A DNA stretch of 64,000 nt, taken from assembly GCA_015179125.1 (NCBI GenBank), contig WHVA01000036.1, positions 248,001 to 312,000 on the forward strand. Direction: 5' to 3'. A model generated the notes under the pieces. That model made no database searches. It had not been told where the DNA came from and saw only the letters and a list, made by a program, of their open reading frames with translations. The DNA comes from Gautieria morchelliformis. Lineage: Eukaryota; Basidiomycota; Agaricomycetes; Gomphales; Gomphaceae. The translations under genes were made by a program, and so were the position numbers. Shown piece after piece: positions 52,158-63,151 of the stretch (within the stretch, counting starts at the first letter, position 1; each line of letters begins with the position of its first letter).

Positions 52158-53333
52158 ATGGATCCGGACGATCGTCTTCGGAATATGGAGGAGGAATTGA
52201 CGCGGAACCGGATGAAGACCGACGCGATTGAAACAGCCTTACAAGCGATTTTGGCTAAGTTAGATATTCCACAAGGTGGTGGAAATGAAATGTTGGATGA
52301 TCCGGATTTCGGAAAAGCGGAACTAGCGGAGGAGAGAAAGTCCGCGAAGTTAGCAAAGGTCAAACCCGCAACTCCGGCGGACTTTGACGGAGATCGGGAG
52401 AAGGGACGCGCATTCTTCAACACATGCAGCATCTACTTTGCAATTGTCGGAGACCTCTTTCCGAACGACCAGGCTCGGATTCACTGGGCATTGTCCTTTT
52501 TCAAGTCGGACCGCGCATCCCGTTTTGCAAACAAGGTGATCCGACATGAAGCAAAGGGCAAGGGGAACTACTTCCGAGACTGGGACGCCTTCGAGAAAAC
52601 ATTTTCCGACCAGTTCTGCCCAAAAAATGAGCAGCTCACAGCCCTTACGAAGCTCGAGGGGACCAGCTGGTACCAGGCCAAGGATCCGGTCGATGACTAT
52701 ATCGATCGCTTCCAGGAGCTCATCGACCTTGCGGAGTATGATGACGACAAGACGATCGTCATCAAATTCCGACGAGGACTCGATCCGACACTCCAGAACC
52801 AAGTTGCGCTGCTTGGGGATGGAGCTCCGGACTTTGATGACCCGGAAGGGTGGTACCAAGCTGCACAGAGGGTGTCCCGGAACAGGGAAGCAAATGAGGC
52901 CTTCGTGGAGATGAGCCGGAATATGACGCGCAGTTCCACTCGTCCTACTCCACCTGTGCCAAAATCCGGAAGCGCATTCATTCCCATGCGGAAAGTATTT
53001 CCGACGCTTTCTCCGCCCGCTCCTATTAGGAACCATAGCCCTCCTCCCTCGAAGAGTGGCCCTGCCCCAATGGATGTTGACCGCATGCGCGGAAAAGGCC
53101 GCGGAACTATCACCTGCTTCCGATGTCAACAACCAGGCCACTATGCCCGCGAGTGCCCCCAAGCATTTGACATCCGGCTTATGACCACAGAGGAGAAACT
53201 CGAGCTCCTTCCAGAGTTCCTCGCACTTGCGGACATAAGCGGAGTGCCTACTGCGGAAGGAGTTTCCGAAAATGCGGAACATGGCGCATCGGAAGCGGAA
53301 GATGCGTTGGATTTTGTGACGCGCAGCGGGTGA
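52158..53333 (+). CDS. Element C Gag
   Basis: 391 residues from ATG 52158 (MDPDDRLRNMEEEL). The capsid-like region includes YFAIVGDLFPNDQARIHWAL, YFRDWDAFEKTFSDQFCPKN and YIDRFQELIDLAEYDDD. It is followed by a Pro/Ser-rich linker and the CCHC knuckle CFRCQQPGHYAREC. Gag packages the element RNA. The frame is open back to the LTR edge without another ATG, so a longer product would need a non-ATG start or splicing. The end overlaps the protease frame by four bases (GTGA). Confidence 0.9.
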   Translation: MDPDDRLRNMEEELTRNRMKTDAIETALQAILAKLDIPQGGGNEMLDDPDFGKAELAEERKSAKLAKVKPATPADFDGDREKGRAFFNTCSIYFAIVGDLFPNDQARIHWALSFFKSDRASRFANKVIRHEAKGKGNYFRDWDAFEKTFSDQFCPKNEQLTALTKLEGTSWYQAKDPVDDYIDRFQELIDLAEYDDDKTIVIKFRRGLDPTLQNQVALLGDGAPDFDDPEGWYQAAQRVSRNREANEAFVEMSRNMTRSSTRPTPPVPKSGSAFIPMRKVFPTLSPPAPIRNHSPPPSKSGPAPMDVDRMRGKGRGTITCFRCQQPGHYARECPQAFDIRLMTTEEKLELLPEFLALADISGVPTAEGVSENAEHGASEAEDALDFVTRSG

Positions 53334-54097
53334 GATGTGTGCCCCTGCTGCCTGTACATAACCGGTTTGCCTGTCTTGAAGTAGAGAATGAAAAGCCCCG
53401 ACTCCCCTCACTTCATACAGACCCACCGGATAAAGTCACACAAAAGCCAAATCCGACACCCCGTCTATCCCGCATCCGCCCTTGGGAGAGACGCCTTCCG
53501 AAGCGCTATGTCGTTGCTGCCACCCCTGGCCCCAAGTCACTAGTCATTAAGGTAGAGATCCAGACGACAGATACGGCGGAAGTCAAATCCGGACCCGCCC
53601 TTGTCGATTGCGGGGCCACTGGTCAGTTTATGGACAGGGACTATGTGGAACGGAACCGACTGACCACGCGGAAGTTGCAACGTGCAATCCCGGTGTTCAA
53701 TGTGGATGGAAGCCCCAATGAGGCAGGGTCCATCACGGAGATAGTGGACACAATTCTCCGCTACGATGGACACTCGGAACGCACTTCCTTCGCTGTCACC
53801 AGCCTGGGGAAGCAAGACATCATCCTTGGGTTTACCTGGCTTCAAGAGCACAACCCGGAGATCAATTGGCAGACTCGGAAGGTACTGATGAGTCGATGTC
53901 CAGCCAAGTGTCACATGTGCCGGTCGGAAGTGCGAAGGAGCACCAGGAGCAGCGGAAGACCGAGCGGCTCATACAGACATGTCGTTCCGGCCCCCATCCA
54001 CTGCTTGCGGAAGAAGACTCGGAAGCGGAATTTGACCCGGATCCCCCTTCCAATTCCGATTCCGACGTCATCCGACTCGGCCTGGAAGACGCTCTGA
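53330..54097 (+). CDS. Element C protease frame
   Basis: An aspartic protease frame with ALVDCGATGQFMDRDYVERN (the DCGATG active-site loop near residue 95), then AIPVFNVDGSPNEAGSITE and GKQDIILGFTWLQEHNPEI, the usual gypsy protease body. It has no ATG at its 5' end and begins where Gag ends, so it is probably reached by frameshifting or read-through from Gag. Its 3' end overlaps the pol frame by ~230 bases. The same Gag-protease arrangement is seen in element B. Confidence 0.8.
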   Translation: MRCVPLLPVHNRFACLEVENEKPRLPSLHTDPPDKVTQKPNPTPRLSRIRPWERRLPKRYVVAATPGPKSLVIKVEIQTTDTAEVKSGPALVDCGATGQFMDRDYVERNRLTTRKLQRAIPVFNVDGSPNEAGSITEIVDTILRYDGHSERTSFAVTSLGKQDIILGFTWLQEHNPEINWQTRKVLMSRCPAKCHMCRSEVRRSTRSSGRPSGSYRHVVPAPIHCLRKKTRKRNLTRIPLPIPIPTSSDSAWKTL

Positions 54098-57000
54098 CGG
54101 AAGGGGAGCGCTTGCTGTACGTAAACCTTCCGCCGGAGGCGGAACACATCCGCGCCACCGGAAATATTTCGCAACGCCTTGCTGAAGCCTCTAAGAGGTA
54201 TGATAGAGTGGAGGCGGAAATTCCGGAGTACCTGCGGGAGTTTGAGGACGTCTTCGCCAAGGAGTCGTTTGATGCCCTGCCTCCGCGGAAACTGTGGGAC
54301 CATGCCATCAAGTTGGAGCCTGGGTCGAAGCCCACCAACTGCAAGGTCTACCCGCTGTCACCCAAGGAGCAGGTAGAGCTCGATGCATTCCTTGCGGAAA
54401 ATCTCCGTACAGGGAGGATCCACCCCTCCAAGTCACCCATGGCATCTCCGGTGTTCTTCATCAAGAAGAAGGACGGCTCGCTCAGACTTGTGCAGGATTA
54501 CCGGGCCTTGAATGCGATCACGATCAAGAACCGGTACCCCATTCCGCTCATTTCCGAATTGATCACACAACTCCGCGGGGCGAAGTACTTCACCAAGCTG
54601 GATGTCCGCTGGGGCTTCAATAATGTCCGGATCCGGGAGGGAGATGAGTGGAAGGCCGCATTCCGCACCAACCGAGGACTCTTTGAGCCACAGGTCATGT
54701 TCTTTGGCCTCACCAACAGTCCTGCCACGTTCCAGACAATGATGAATGACATTTTCCGTGACATGATAGCAGAAGGGGTTGTCTGCGTCTACCTCGATGA
54801 CATCCTCATCTTCACAAAAACAATGTCCGAACATCGGGAAGTCGTGCGGAGAGTGCTGGAACGACTCCGGGAGTACAACCTGTGTCTCAAGCCGGAAAAG
54901 TGCGAATTTGAGCGGACGCGGATAGAGTATCTTGGGGTGATCGTGTCGGAAGGAAAGGTGGAAATGGACCCCGTCAAGGTTTCCGGTGTGTCGGATTGGC
55001 CGGTGCCGCGGAACAAGAAGGAAGTCCAGTCCTTCATTGGGTTCGTCAATGTCTACCGGCGGTTCATCAAGGACTTCTCCTGCCATGCCTGTGCCCTCTT
55101 CGACCTCACCAAGAAGGAGGTTGGATGGCGGTGGGGAGAGCCGGAACGGGCCTCCTTTGACAAACTCAAAGAGCTGATCACTTCCGCCCCGGTCCTGATC
55201 TTTCCCGACGACTCTCGCCCTTACCGAGTGGAGGCGGATTCTTCCGACGCAGCTACCGGAGCGGTCTTGTCGCAACAGTCATCGGAAGAAGGTGGGGGGT
55301 GGCATCCGATTGCCTTCTTCTCTAAGAGTCTCAGTCCGGTCGAGCGGAACTACGAGATCCATGACAAGGAGATGCTGGCAATCATCCGAGCGCTGGAGGA
55401 GTGGCGACACTTCCTCGAGGGTGCTCTATGCCCGTTTGAGATCTGGACAGACCACAAGAACCTTGAGTATTTCCGCACGTCTAAGAAGTTGAACCGACGA
55501 CAAGCACGGTGGTCCCTACACCTGTCCCGGTTTGACTTCATGCTCCACCACCGCCCCGGCCGCACCATGGGCAAGCCCGATGCCCTATCCCGCCGTGCGG
55601 ATCATGGAAGCGGAAGCGGAGACAATGCGGATATGACACTGCTCCGCCCAAGTCTCTTTGCAATCCGCGCCCTAGAAGGAGTGACTGCAGTTGGAGCGGA
55701 AGCGGAAATGCTCCGGGACATCCGGAGACAGTATCGGAATGGACAGAAGGAGGAGTCGGTGGTGAAGGCAGTGGAGGAACTTCGGAAAGGGCACTCACGG
55801 TCTGTACGGGCAGCGGAATGGTCGGAACGGGATGGGCTGCTCCACTTCAGAGGCAAGGTCTACGTTCCAGATGGGGCGGACCTCCGCCGCCGCATCGTGT
55901 CCCAGCACCACGACACACGGGTCGCTGGGCATGCTGGCAGGTGGAAGACGCTGGAGTTAGTGGCTCGGAATTACTGGTGGCCTCAGATGTCCCGCTACAT
56001 TGGACAGTACGTGAAGACATGTGACCTTTGTCTCCGAACCAAAGCGCAACGACATCCACCCGTCGGAGAACTTATTCCGCTCCCGATTCCCGAATCCCGC
56101 TGGGACACCATCAGCGTCGACTTCATTGTTGAACTCCCAGAGTCTCATGGCTACGACGCGATCATGAACGTCGTGGATTCGGTAAGCAAGGTGTCCCACT
56201 TCATTCCGACGCACACGACGATCACAGCCCTCGGAGCGGCCCGCCTGTTCCTTGCCCATGTCTGGAAGTTGCATGGGCTCCCGAAGCAAGTTGTTTCCGA
56301 CCGAGGTCCGCAGTTTGTCGCGGAACTGACTCGGGAGCTCTACCGCCTGCTCGGCATAAAGCTAGCTACCACCACGGCGTACCATCCGCAGGGGGACGGA
56401 CAGACGGAACGGGTCAATCAGGAGTTGGAGCAATATCTCCGCCTCTTTGTCAATGAGAGGCAGGACGACTGGGATGAATTACTTCCGCTGGCGGAATTCC
56501 AATACAACAACCATGTCCATTCCGCCACACAACAGACTCCCTTCATGCTCGACTCCGGACGACACCCGCGGATGGGCTTCGAACCACGCCAGGCTGAGTC
56601 CCGACTCGAGACGGTCAATGAGTTCCGAGACCGCATGGACTCCACCCTTTCGGAAGCCAAGTCGGCCCTTCCAAAGGCCAAGGATGACATGGCGAGGTAC
56701 TACAACCAACGCCGGGTTCCTGCCCCAGAGTACCAAGTTGGAGACAAGGTGTATCTAGATGCAAGTGACATCCGCACCACACGCCCTTCACAGAAGCTTG
56801 CCCACCGCTACCTTGGGCCCTTCACAGTGACGCGGAGGGTTGGACGGAATGCATACCGCCTGCGACTTCCGATGTCCATGTCCCGCCTCCACCCCGTCTT
56901 CAACGTGGTGAAGTTACTCCCTATGCTTGAGGACCCAATTCCAGGTCGGAAGGCTCATCCGCCACCTCTGCCAGAGATTGTAGATGGGGAGGAGCACTAT

Positions 57001-57501
57001 GTGGTGGAACGGATCCTGGACAGCCGGTTTGTGCAAGGACGACTCCAATTCCTCGTGAAATGGGAAGGGTATGGGTACGAAGAGAATTCGTGGGTCCCGG
57101 AGCAAGATGTTTCCGCCCCGGACAAGCTCGGGGAGTTCTATAGGACACATCCCGGTGCCCCTCGCCGGATCCGCTCGTTGGCATTTCAATCCCTCGTGTC
57201 CCGTGCTTCGAGGACGCAGCACGCTAGAGAGGGGGTGATGTCAGGGGACACCCTGTTTTCCATTTCCAGTTCCGACTCCAGTTCCGACTCCATTTCCGAC
57301 TCCGCTTCCGATTCCGATTCCATCTCCGCCTCCGCTCTCGGAAATGATTCCGCTTCTGGGAGAACTTCCACCAGTTCTGTTCGCCTTCCCAGTTCCACTC
57401 CAATTTCCGAGTTCCACCCTCGGAACAGTGTCGGAAATCAAGCGACTCGCGTAATAGGTGACATCAAGGGTCGATCAAGGGTCAGGGAGGTGCAGGGTTG
57501 A
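53866..57501 (+). CDS. Element C RT-RNase H-integrase-chromodomain polyprotein
   Basis: Up to 1211 residues in one frame. RT spans about 150-400 (LVQDYRALNAITIKNRYPIP, FFGLTNSPATFQTMMNDIF, VVCVYLDDILIF). RNase H spans about 440-560 (YRVEADSSDAATGAVLSQQ, EIWTDHKNLEYF). The integrase zinc module is HHDTRVAGHAGRWK..CDLCLRTKAQ. The integrase core has SVDFIVELPESHGYD, VVSDRGPQFVAEL and PQGDGQTERVNQELEQ. The C-terminal barrel shows YQVGDKVYLDASDI and the chromodomain shows HYVVERILDSRFVQGRLQ. The frame crosses the polypurine tract (AGAGAGGGGGTGA) and runs ~260 bases into the 3' LTR. This adds a Ser/Asp-rich tail (SDSISDSASDSDSISASAL), also present in B and D. Confidence 0.92.
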   Translation: MADSEGTDESMSSQVSHVPVGSAKEHQEQRKTERLIQTCRSGPHPLLAEEDSEAEFDPDPPSNSDSDVIRLGLEDALTEGERLLYVNLPPEAEHIRATGNISQRLAEASKRYDRVEAEIPEYLREFEDVFAKESFDALPPRKLWDHAIKLEPGSKPTNCKVYPLSPKEQVELDAFLAENLRTGRIHPSKSPMASPVFFIKKKDGSLRLVQDYRALNAITIKNRYPIPLISELITQLRGAKYFTKLDVRWGFNNVRIREGDEWKAAFRTNRGLFEPQVMFFGLTNSPATFQTMMNDIFRDMIAEGVVCVYLDDILIFTKTMSEHREVVRRVLERLREYNLCLKPEKCEFERTRIEYLGVIVSEGKVEMDPVKVSGVSDWPVPRNKKEVQSFIGFVNVYRRFIKDFSCHACALFDLTKKEVGWRWGEPERASFDKLKELITSAPVLIFPDDSRPYRVEADSSDAATGAVLSQQSSEEGGGWHPIAFFSKSLSPVERNYEIHDKEMLAIIRALEEWRHFLEGALCPFEIWTDHKNLEYFRTSKKLNRRQARWSLHLSRFDFMLHHRPGRTMGKPDALSRRADHGSGSGDNADMTLLRPSLFAIRALEGVTAVGAEAEMLRDIRRQYRNGQKEESVVKAVEELRKGHSRSVRAAEWSERDGLLHFRGKVYVPDGADLRRRIVSQHHDTRVAGHAGRWKTLELVARNYWWPQMSRYIGQYVKTCDLCLRTKAQRHPPVGELIPLPIPESRWDTISVDFIVELPESHGYDAIMNVVDSVSKVSHFIPTHTTITALGAARLFLAHVWKLHGLPKQVVSDRGPQFVAELTRELYRLLGIKLATTTAYHPQGDGQTERVNQELEQYLRLFVNERQDDWDELLPLAEFQYNNHVHSATQQTPFMLDSGRHPRMGFEPRQAESRLETVNEFRDRMDSTLSEAKSALPKAKDDMARYYNQRRVPAPEYQVGDKVYLDASDIRTTRPSQKLAHRYLGPFTVTRRVGRNAYRLRLPMSMSRLHPVFNVVKLLPMLEDPIPGRKAHPPPLPEIVDGEEHYVVERILDSRFVQGRLQFLVKWEGYGYEENSWVPEQDVSAPDKLGEFYRTHPGAPRRIRSLAFQSLVSRASRTQHAREGVMSGDTLFSISSSDSSSDSISDSASDSDSISASALGNDSASGRTSTSSVRLPSSTPISEFHPRNSVGNQATRVIGDIKGRSRVREVQG

Positions 57502-57713
57502 TGGCGGGTGCCAAGTGTTGTCCCTGGCTGCGCAGCGTAGTATAATACGGGCTCGCTGACATTGGGGGTCCTTAGACTTTTCTCTTTGGATTTCCCCTTG
57601 TCAGGTGAGAATCCCCTCTCTTGTATGCTCTGTTCATTTATACAGACTTTGGATTTCCCCTTGTCAGTTGTGTGGTAGTGTGATCTCCACAACTAGCCAG
57701 GGTTGCCCTTACA
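57239..57713 (+). repeat. 3' LTR of element C
   Basis: 475 bp, about two differences from the 5' LTR. It is followed by the target duplication GACTG. Confidence 0.92.
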
Positions 57714-59600
57714 GACTGGCAGTGCCATGACTGCAGGCACCTGGGTGTGGGTTTCCCGCTCCAGCAACCTCCAACAGGCCTCATGGGCACTGACATAGCG
57801 AGCGTCCAGGTACTGCTTAATTTCATCCTTGTTGAGACCCAACTCCATCGTGGTCCGATCATGGCCCTTGTAGAGATACTTGTGGATATACTTGATACAC
57901 CTCACATTGATGGTCAGTTCAGCGTTGATGTGACACAGGAGTTTGAGCAAGAGCAGAGCAGAGTATGGAACAACCCATCTGTTGTCCAGCATGTTGCCCC
58001 TGACATTGTGCTGCCTTCCATCATTGCGACGACGATATTTTGGATATCCATCCTCATTCAGACTGGTTTCCTCACAGAAGGGCTTTGGGAAGTTTTTGTT
58101 GCACTTGCCATTTTCCATGCAGGGTGCGTCTCGATTCATTTCTCCACAGGGACCATGTGTCATCAGGTCACAGACCAAGTGGGAGAGGATGGGATGTGTC
58201 TCTGGATCAGGGAACTCTGCTGAAATCATAGAATCCACCTCATGTGGATGCCTGATCTTGGAATCTCTTGCAAACCAGATAAGAATATGCATGTGTGGGA
58301 GTCCCCTTTTCTGGAATTCAATGGTGTGGACGCGAGCGACGGTTTCCCCAAAAATCTTTTCCTTGACGATCAAGTCAATGAGGTATTTCTTTTTGAGATG
58401 GAACACCTGTGACACCAAGTCAGGTCTGTCCTGAGGTGATTGTCCAGGTAACAATGCATCCAATATCTCCTGCCAGTTGGGATTGGCAGTCATTGTAATA
58501 AAGAGATCGGCCACACCAAACTTCCTTGAAATGGCCAGAGAGTTCTGCAGGTTTTGCTGTATGTCCCATGTCCCTCCTTGAAATGTGGCAGGCAGAATGG
58601 ATTTTGTGCCCAAGCTGTTTGCATCTCTGTCATTGTCATTGCAATTAAAGGCATCCACCATCTGGTTATACACCTCAGCAGGCAGAGTGTGTTGATTTGT
58701 CCTGATGCACCTCAGCCTGCTTTGCTCCGCAGTGGCCCAACAGTCTACAATGTACTGCTGGAATAACTTGCCAGCACGCAGGAGTGTTGTAGGTTCATAT
58801 CTCCTCTGGAAGAGACGAAATGAATGGTACTGAATTTGGGTGACCTGCCCCCGTCTGTTTGGGTTGGCCTCCTGAGCACCCTCTGGGTCACGATAAGGAA
58901 TACCTGGTTTCCATCCCAACTCTGCCCTGCGAAAGAGCAAGACATAGTGAAGAGAGGCATAGTTTGGATTCATATCGGATACCCTTTCGAAAGGTCCACC
59001 TTTGAGCTGGACAATAATATCCCTAGGTTCAGGGTCGATGCCATTTCCAGGAAGAACCACTGCAATCTCATCTGCAGTAGGGATATTATACCTCCTAGGA
59101 TCCCTGTGTTCCCTGTATGTGAGCCTCGCCTGGATCTCACCATTCTGTCCCTGATCTCTGAGCCTCTCAGCTGCTTTTTTATATATGGCGACATGAGGAT
59201 TGCAGACCAGGAGCATTTCCTGCAAGTCTCCCATGACAGTTGGAGACAGACCTGGGTTACGTGTCTTCCTCTTTGCCAAAGCCAATGCTGGATCATATAT
59301 GTAGAGCTGGGCATACGTTGTATCCGGTTCATGGTCTGGGAGGAGAGAGCCATGAAGATGATACAGTTCACCCTGTAGCTTGAGGACATATGGACCACAA
59401 CCCGCCTGAAGCAAATCTTTATCAACGTTGGCCCCCAAGGAAGTGAATGCAAACACAGCATTATACTGCCTGATATTCTGGCGAAAGTCTTTTGCCTCAG
59501 GGTCTTGGCCTTCTAAGAGCCGTCTCAAAGGCTGAGGGGGCACTGGCAGCTTTGGAAGCTGCACCTTTCCTTTTATACAGCAATCACCAAAACGGTCCTC
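57714..59600 (-). CDS. Helitron Rep-helicase, Rep half
   Basis: About 620 residues of the N-terminal half of the same Helitron protein, truncated at its start by gypsy D and separated from the helicase half by gypsy C. Reading from 59600 it shows DRFGDCCIKGKVQLPKLP, then NIRQYNAVFAFTSLGANVD and LQGELYHLHGSLLP, the Helitron helicase-like N-terminal domain. The HUH nuclease motif GLPHMHILIWF is near residue 421 of the open frame (about 58280-58305). The two catalytic tyrosines are in KYIHKYLYKGHD (about residues 558-569, near 57860-57895). These residues nick and join DNA during rolling-circle transposition. No stops occur within it. The true N terminus is not visible. Confidence 0.9.
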
Positions 59601-60026
59601 TGGAAGGGCAACCCTGGCTGGTTGTGGAGATCACACTATCACACAACTGACAAGGGGAAATCCAAAGAGAAAGGTCTAAGGACCCCAATGTCAGCGAGCC
59701 CGTATTATACTGCGTTGCGCAGCCAGGGACAACACTTGGCACCCGCCATCAACCCTGCAACTCCCTGACCACCCTGACCCTTGATCGACCCTTGATGCCA
59801 CCTATTACGCGAGTCGTTTGATTTCCGACACTGTTCCGAGAGCGGAAGTCGGAAATTGGAGTGGAACTGGCAAGGCGAACAGAACTGGTGGAAGTTCTTC
59901 CAGAAGCGGAATCATTTCCGAAAGTGGAGGCGGAGATGGAATCGGAACTGGAAGCGGAGTCGGAAATAGAGTCGGAACTGGGCATGGTGTCGGAACTGGA
60001 AATGGAAAACAGGGTGTCCCCTGACA
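59601..60026 (-). repeat. 3' LTR of element D, short form
   Basis: 426 bp. It matches the B/C/E LTRs but has only one TTTGGATTTCCCCTTGTCAG unit; the ~63-base unit between the two copies found in other LTRs is absent with an exact junction. It begins TGGAAGGGC where others have TGTAAGGGC. Confidence 0.85.
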
Positions 60027-60096
60027 TCACCCCCCCTCTAGCGTGCTGCATCCTCGAAGCACGGGACACGAGGGATTGAAATGCCAGCGAGCGGAT

Positions 60097-63000
60097 TCAG
60101 TGAGGAGCACCGGGGTGTGTCCTATAGAACTCACGGAGTTTGTCTGGAGCGGAAACGTCTGGCTCCGGGACCCACGAATTCTCCTCGTACCCATACCCTT
60201 GCCATTTTACGAGGAATTGGAGTCGTCCTCGCACAAACCGGCTGTCCAGGATCCGTTCCACCACATAGTGCTCTTCCCCATCTACAATTTCCGGTGGAGG
60301 TGGCGGACGAGCCTTCCGACCTGGAATTGGGTCCTCAAGCATAGGGAGTAACTTCACCACGTTGAAGACGGGGTGGAGGCGGGACTTGGACATCGGAAGT
60401 CAGAGGCGGTATGCATTCCGTCCAACCCTCCGCATCACTGTGAAGGGCCCAAGGTAGCGGTGGGCAAGCTTCTGCGAAGGGCGTGTGGTGCGGATGTCAC
60501 TTGCATCTAGATACACCTTGTCTCCAACTTGGTACTCTGGGGCAGGAACCCGGCGTTGGTTGTAGTACCTTGCCATGTCATCCTTGGCCTTCGCAAGGGC
60601 CGACTTGGCTTCCGAAAGGGTGGAGTCCATGTGGTCTAGAAACTCATTGACCGTCTCGAGTCGGGACTCAGCGTGGCGTGGTTCGAAGCCCATCCGCGGG
60701 TGTCGTCCGGAGTCAAGCATGAAGGGAGTCTGTTGTGTGGCGGAATGTACATGGTTGTTGTATTGGAATTCTGCCAGTGGAAGTAACTCATCCCAGTCAT
60801 CCTGCCTCTCATTGACAAAGAGGCGGAGATATTGCTCCAACTCCTGATTGACCCGTTCCGTCTGTCCGTCACCCTGCGGATGGTATGCTGTGGTGGTAGC
60901 CAGCTTTATGCCAAGCAGGCGGTAGAGCTCCCGAGTCAGTTCCACGACAAATTGTGGACCTCGGTCGGAAACAACTTGGTTCGGGAGCCCATGCAACTTC
61001 CAGACATGTGCAAGGAACAGGCGGGCCGCTCCAAGGGCTGTGATCGTCGTGTGCGTCGGAATGAAGTGGGACACCTTGCTTACCGAATCCACGACGTTCA
61101 TGATCGTGTCGTAGCCATGAGACTCTGGGAGTTCAACGATGAAGTCAACACTAATGGTGTCCCAGCAGGATTCGGGAATCGGGAGCAGAACAAGTTCTCC
61201 GACAGGCGGATGTCGTTGTGCTTTGGTTCGGAGACAAAGGTCACATGTCTTCACGTACTGTCCAATGTAGCGGGACATCTGAGGCCACCAGTAATTCCGA
61301 GCCACTAACTCCAGCGTCTTCCACCTGATAGCATGCCCAGCGACCCGTGTGTCATGGTGCTGGGACACAATGCGGCAGCGGAGGTCTGCCCCACCTGGAA
61401 CGTAGACCTTGCCTCTGAAGTGGAGCAGCCCATCACGTTCCGACCATTCCGCTGCCCATACAGACCGTGAGTGCCCTTTCCGAAGTTCCTCCACTGCCTT
61501 CACCACCGACTCCTCCTTCTCTCCATTCCGGTACTGCCTCCGGATATCTCGGAGCATTTCCGCTTCCACCCCAACTGCAGTCACTCCTTCTAGGGCGTGG
61601 ATTGCAAAGAGACTTGGGCGGAGCAGTGTCATATCCGCGTTGTCTCCACTTCCGCTCCCATGATCCGCACGGCGGGATAGGGCATCGGGCTTGCCCATGG
61701 TGCGGCCAGGCCGGTGGTGGAGCATGAAGTCGAACCGGGACAGGTGTAGGGACCACCGTGCTTGTCGTCGGTTCAACTTCTTAGATGTTCGGAAATACTC
61801 GAGGTTCTTGTGGTCTGTCCAGATCTCAAATGGGCATAGAGCACCCTCGAGGAAGTGTCGCCACTCCTCCAGCGCTCGGATGATTGCCAGCATCTCCTTG
61901 TCATGGATCTCATAGTTCCGCTCGACCGGACTAAGGCTCTTAGAGAAGAAGGCAATCGGATGCCACCCCCCACCCTCTTCCGGTGACTGTTGTGACAAGA
62001 CCGCTCCGGTAGCTGTGTCGGAAGAATCCGCCTCGACTCGATAAGGGCGAGAGTCCTCGGGAAAGATCAGGACCGGGGCAGAAGTGATCAGCTCTTTGAG
62101 TTTGTCAAAGGAGGCCTGTTCCAGCTCTCCCCACTGCCATACAACCTCCTTCTTGGTGAGGTCGAAGAGGGCATGAGCGTGGCAGGAGAAGTCCTTGATG
62201 AACCGCCAGTAGAAATTGACAAACCCAACGAAGGACTGGACCTCCTTCTTGTTCCGCGGCATGGGCCAATCCGACACACCGGAAACTTTGACTGGGTCCA
62301 TTTCCACCTTTCCTTCCGACACAATCACCCCAAGATACTCTATCCGCGTCCGCTCAAATTCGCACTTTTCCGGCTTGAGACACAGGTTGTACTCCCGGAG
62401 CCGTTCCAGCACTCTCCACACGACTTCCCGATGTTCAGACATTGTTTTTGTGAAGATGAGGATGTCATCGAGGTAGACGTGGACAACCCCTTCTGCTATC
62501 ATGTCACGGAAAATGTCATTCATCATCATCTGGAATGTGGCAGGACTGTTGGTGAGGCCAAAGAACATGACCTGTGGCTCAAAGAGTCCTCGGTTGGTGC
62601 AGAATGTGGCCTTCCACTTGTCTCCCTCCCGGATCCGAACATTATTGAAGCCCCAGCGGACATCCAGCTTAGTGAAGTACCTCGCCCCACGGAGTTGTGT
62701 GATCAGTTCAGAAATGGTACCGGTTCTTGATCGTGATCGCATTCAAGGCCTGGTAATCCTGCACAAGTCTGAGCGAGCCGTCCTTCTTGTGGAACACTGG
62801 AGATGCCATGGGTGACTTGGAGGGGCATATCCTCCCTGTACGGAGGTTTTCCGCAAGGAACGCATTGAGCTCTACCTGCTCCTTGGGTGACAGCGGGTAG
62901 ACTTTGCAGTTGGTGGGCTTTGACCCAGGCTCCAACTCTATGGCATGGTCCCACAGCTTTCGTGGAGGCATGGCATCAAATGACTCCTTGGCAAAGACAT

Positions 63001-63151
63001 CCTCGAACTCCCGCAGGTACTCCGGAATTTCCACCTCCACTTTATCATGCTTCTTGGAGGCTTCAGCAAGGCGTTGCGAAATATTTCCGGCGGCACGGAT
63101 GTGTTCCGCTTCCGGTGGAAGGTTTACGTACAGCAAGCGCTCCCCCTCCAC
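60097..63151 (-). pseudogene. Element D RT-RNase H-integrase-chromodomain region
   Basis: A fossil pol region of the B family. Domain order on the minus strand is RT, RNase H (YRVEADSSDTATGAVLSQQ), integrase HHCC module (HDTRVAGHAIRWKT, CDLCLRTKAQ), integrase core (ISVDFIVELPESHGYD) and chromodomain (HYVVERILDSRFVRGRLQ). Amino-acid differences from C are scattered. It lies inside the Helitron Rep gene region. Confidence 0.85.

Larger units (their letters stand above)
51496..57713 (+). mobile_element. Ty3/gypsy chromovirus C, looks whole, young, nested in the Helitron
   Basis: A 6218-bp B-family element. LTRs are 475 bp each at 51496-51970 and 57239-57713 and differ at about two positions by eye. 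The target duplication GACTG is at 51491-51495 and 57714-57718. Gag, protease and pol occupy three overlapping frames, each shifted by -1 from the one before, the same layout as the start of element B. That suggests programmed shifting or another read-through mechanism, as is known for many retroelements. No breaks were recognised. It is the best-preserved gypsy copy in the window and is younger than the Helitron it split. Confidence 0.93.

Noticed and set aside
59596-59600. TCCTC as the target duplication of element D
   Set aside because: The other end of D is outside the window, so the duplication cannot be confirmed.
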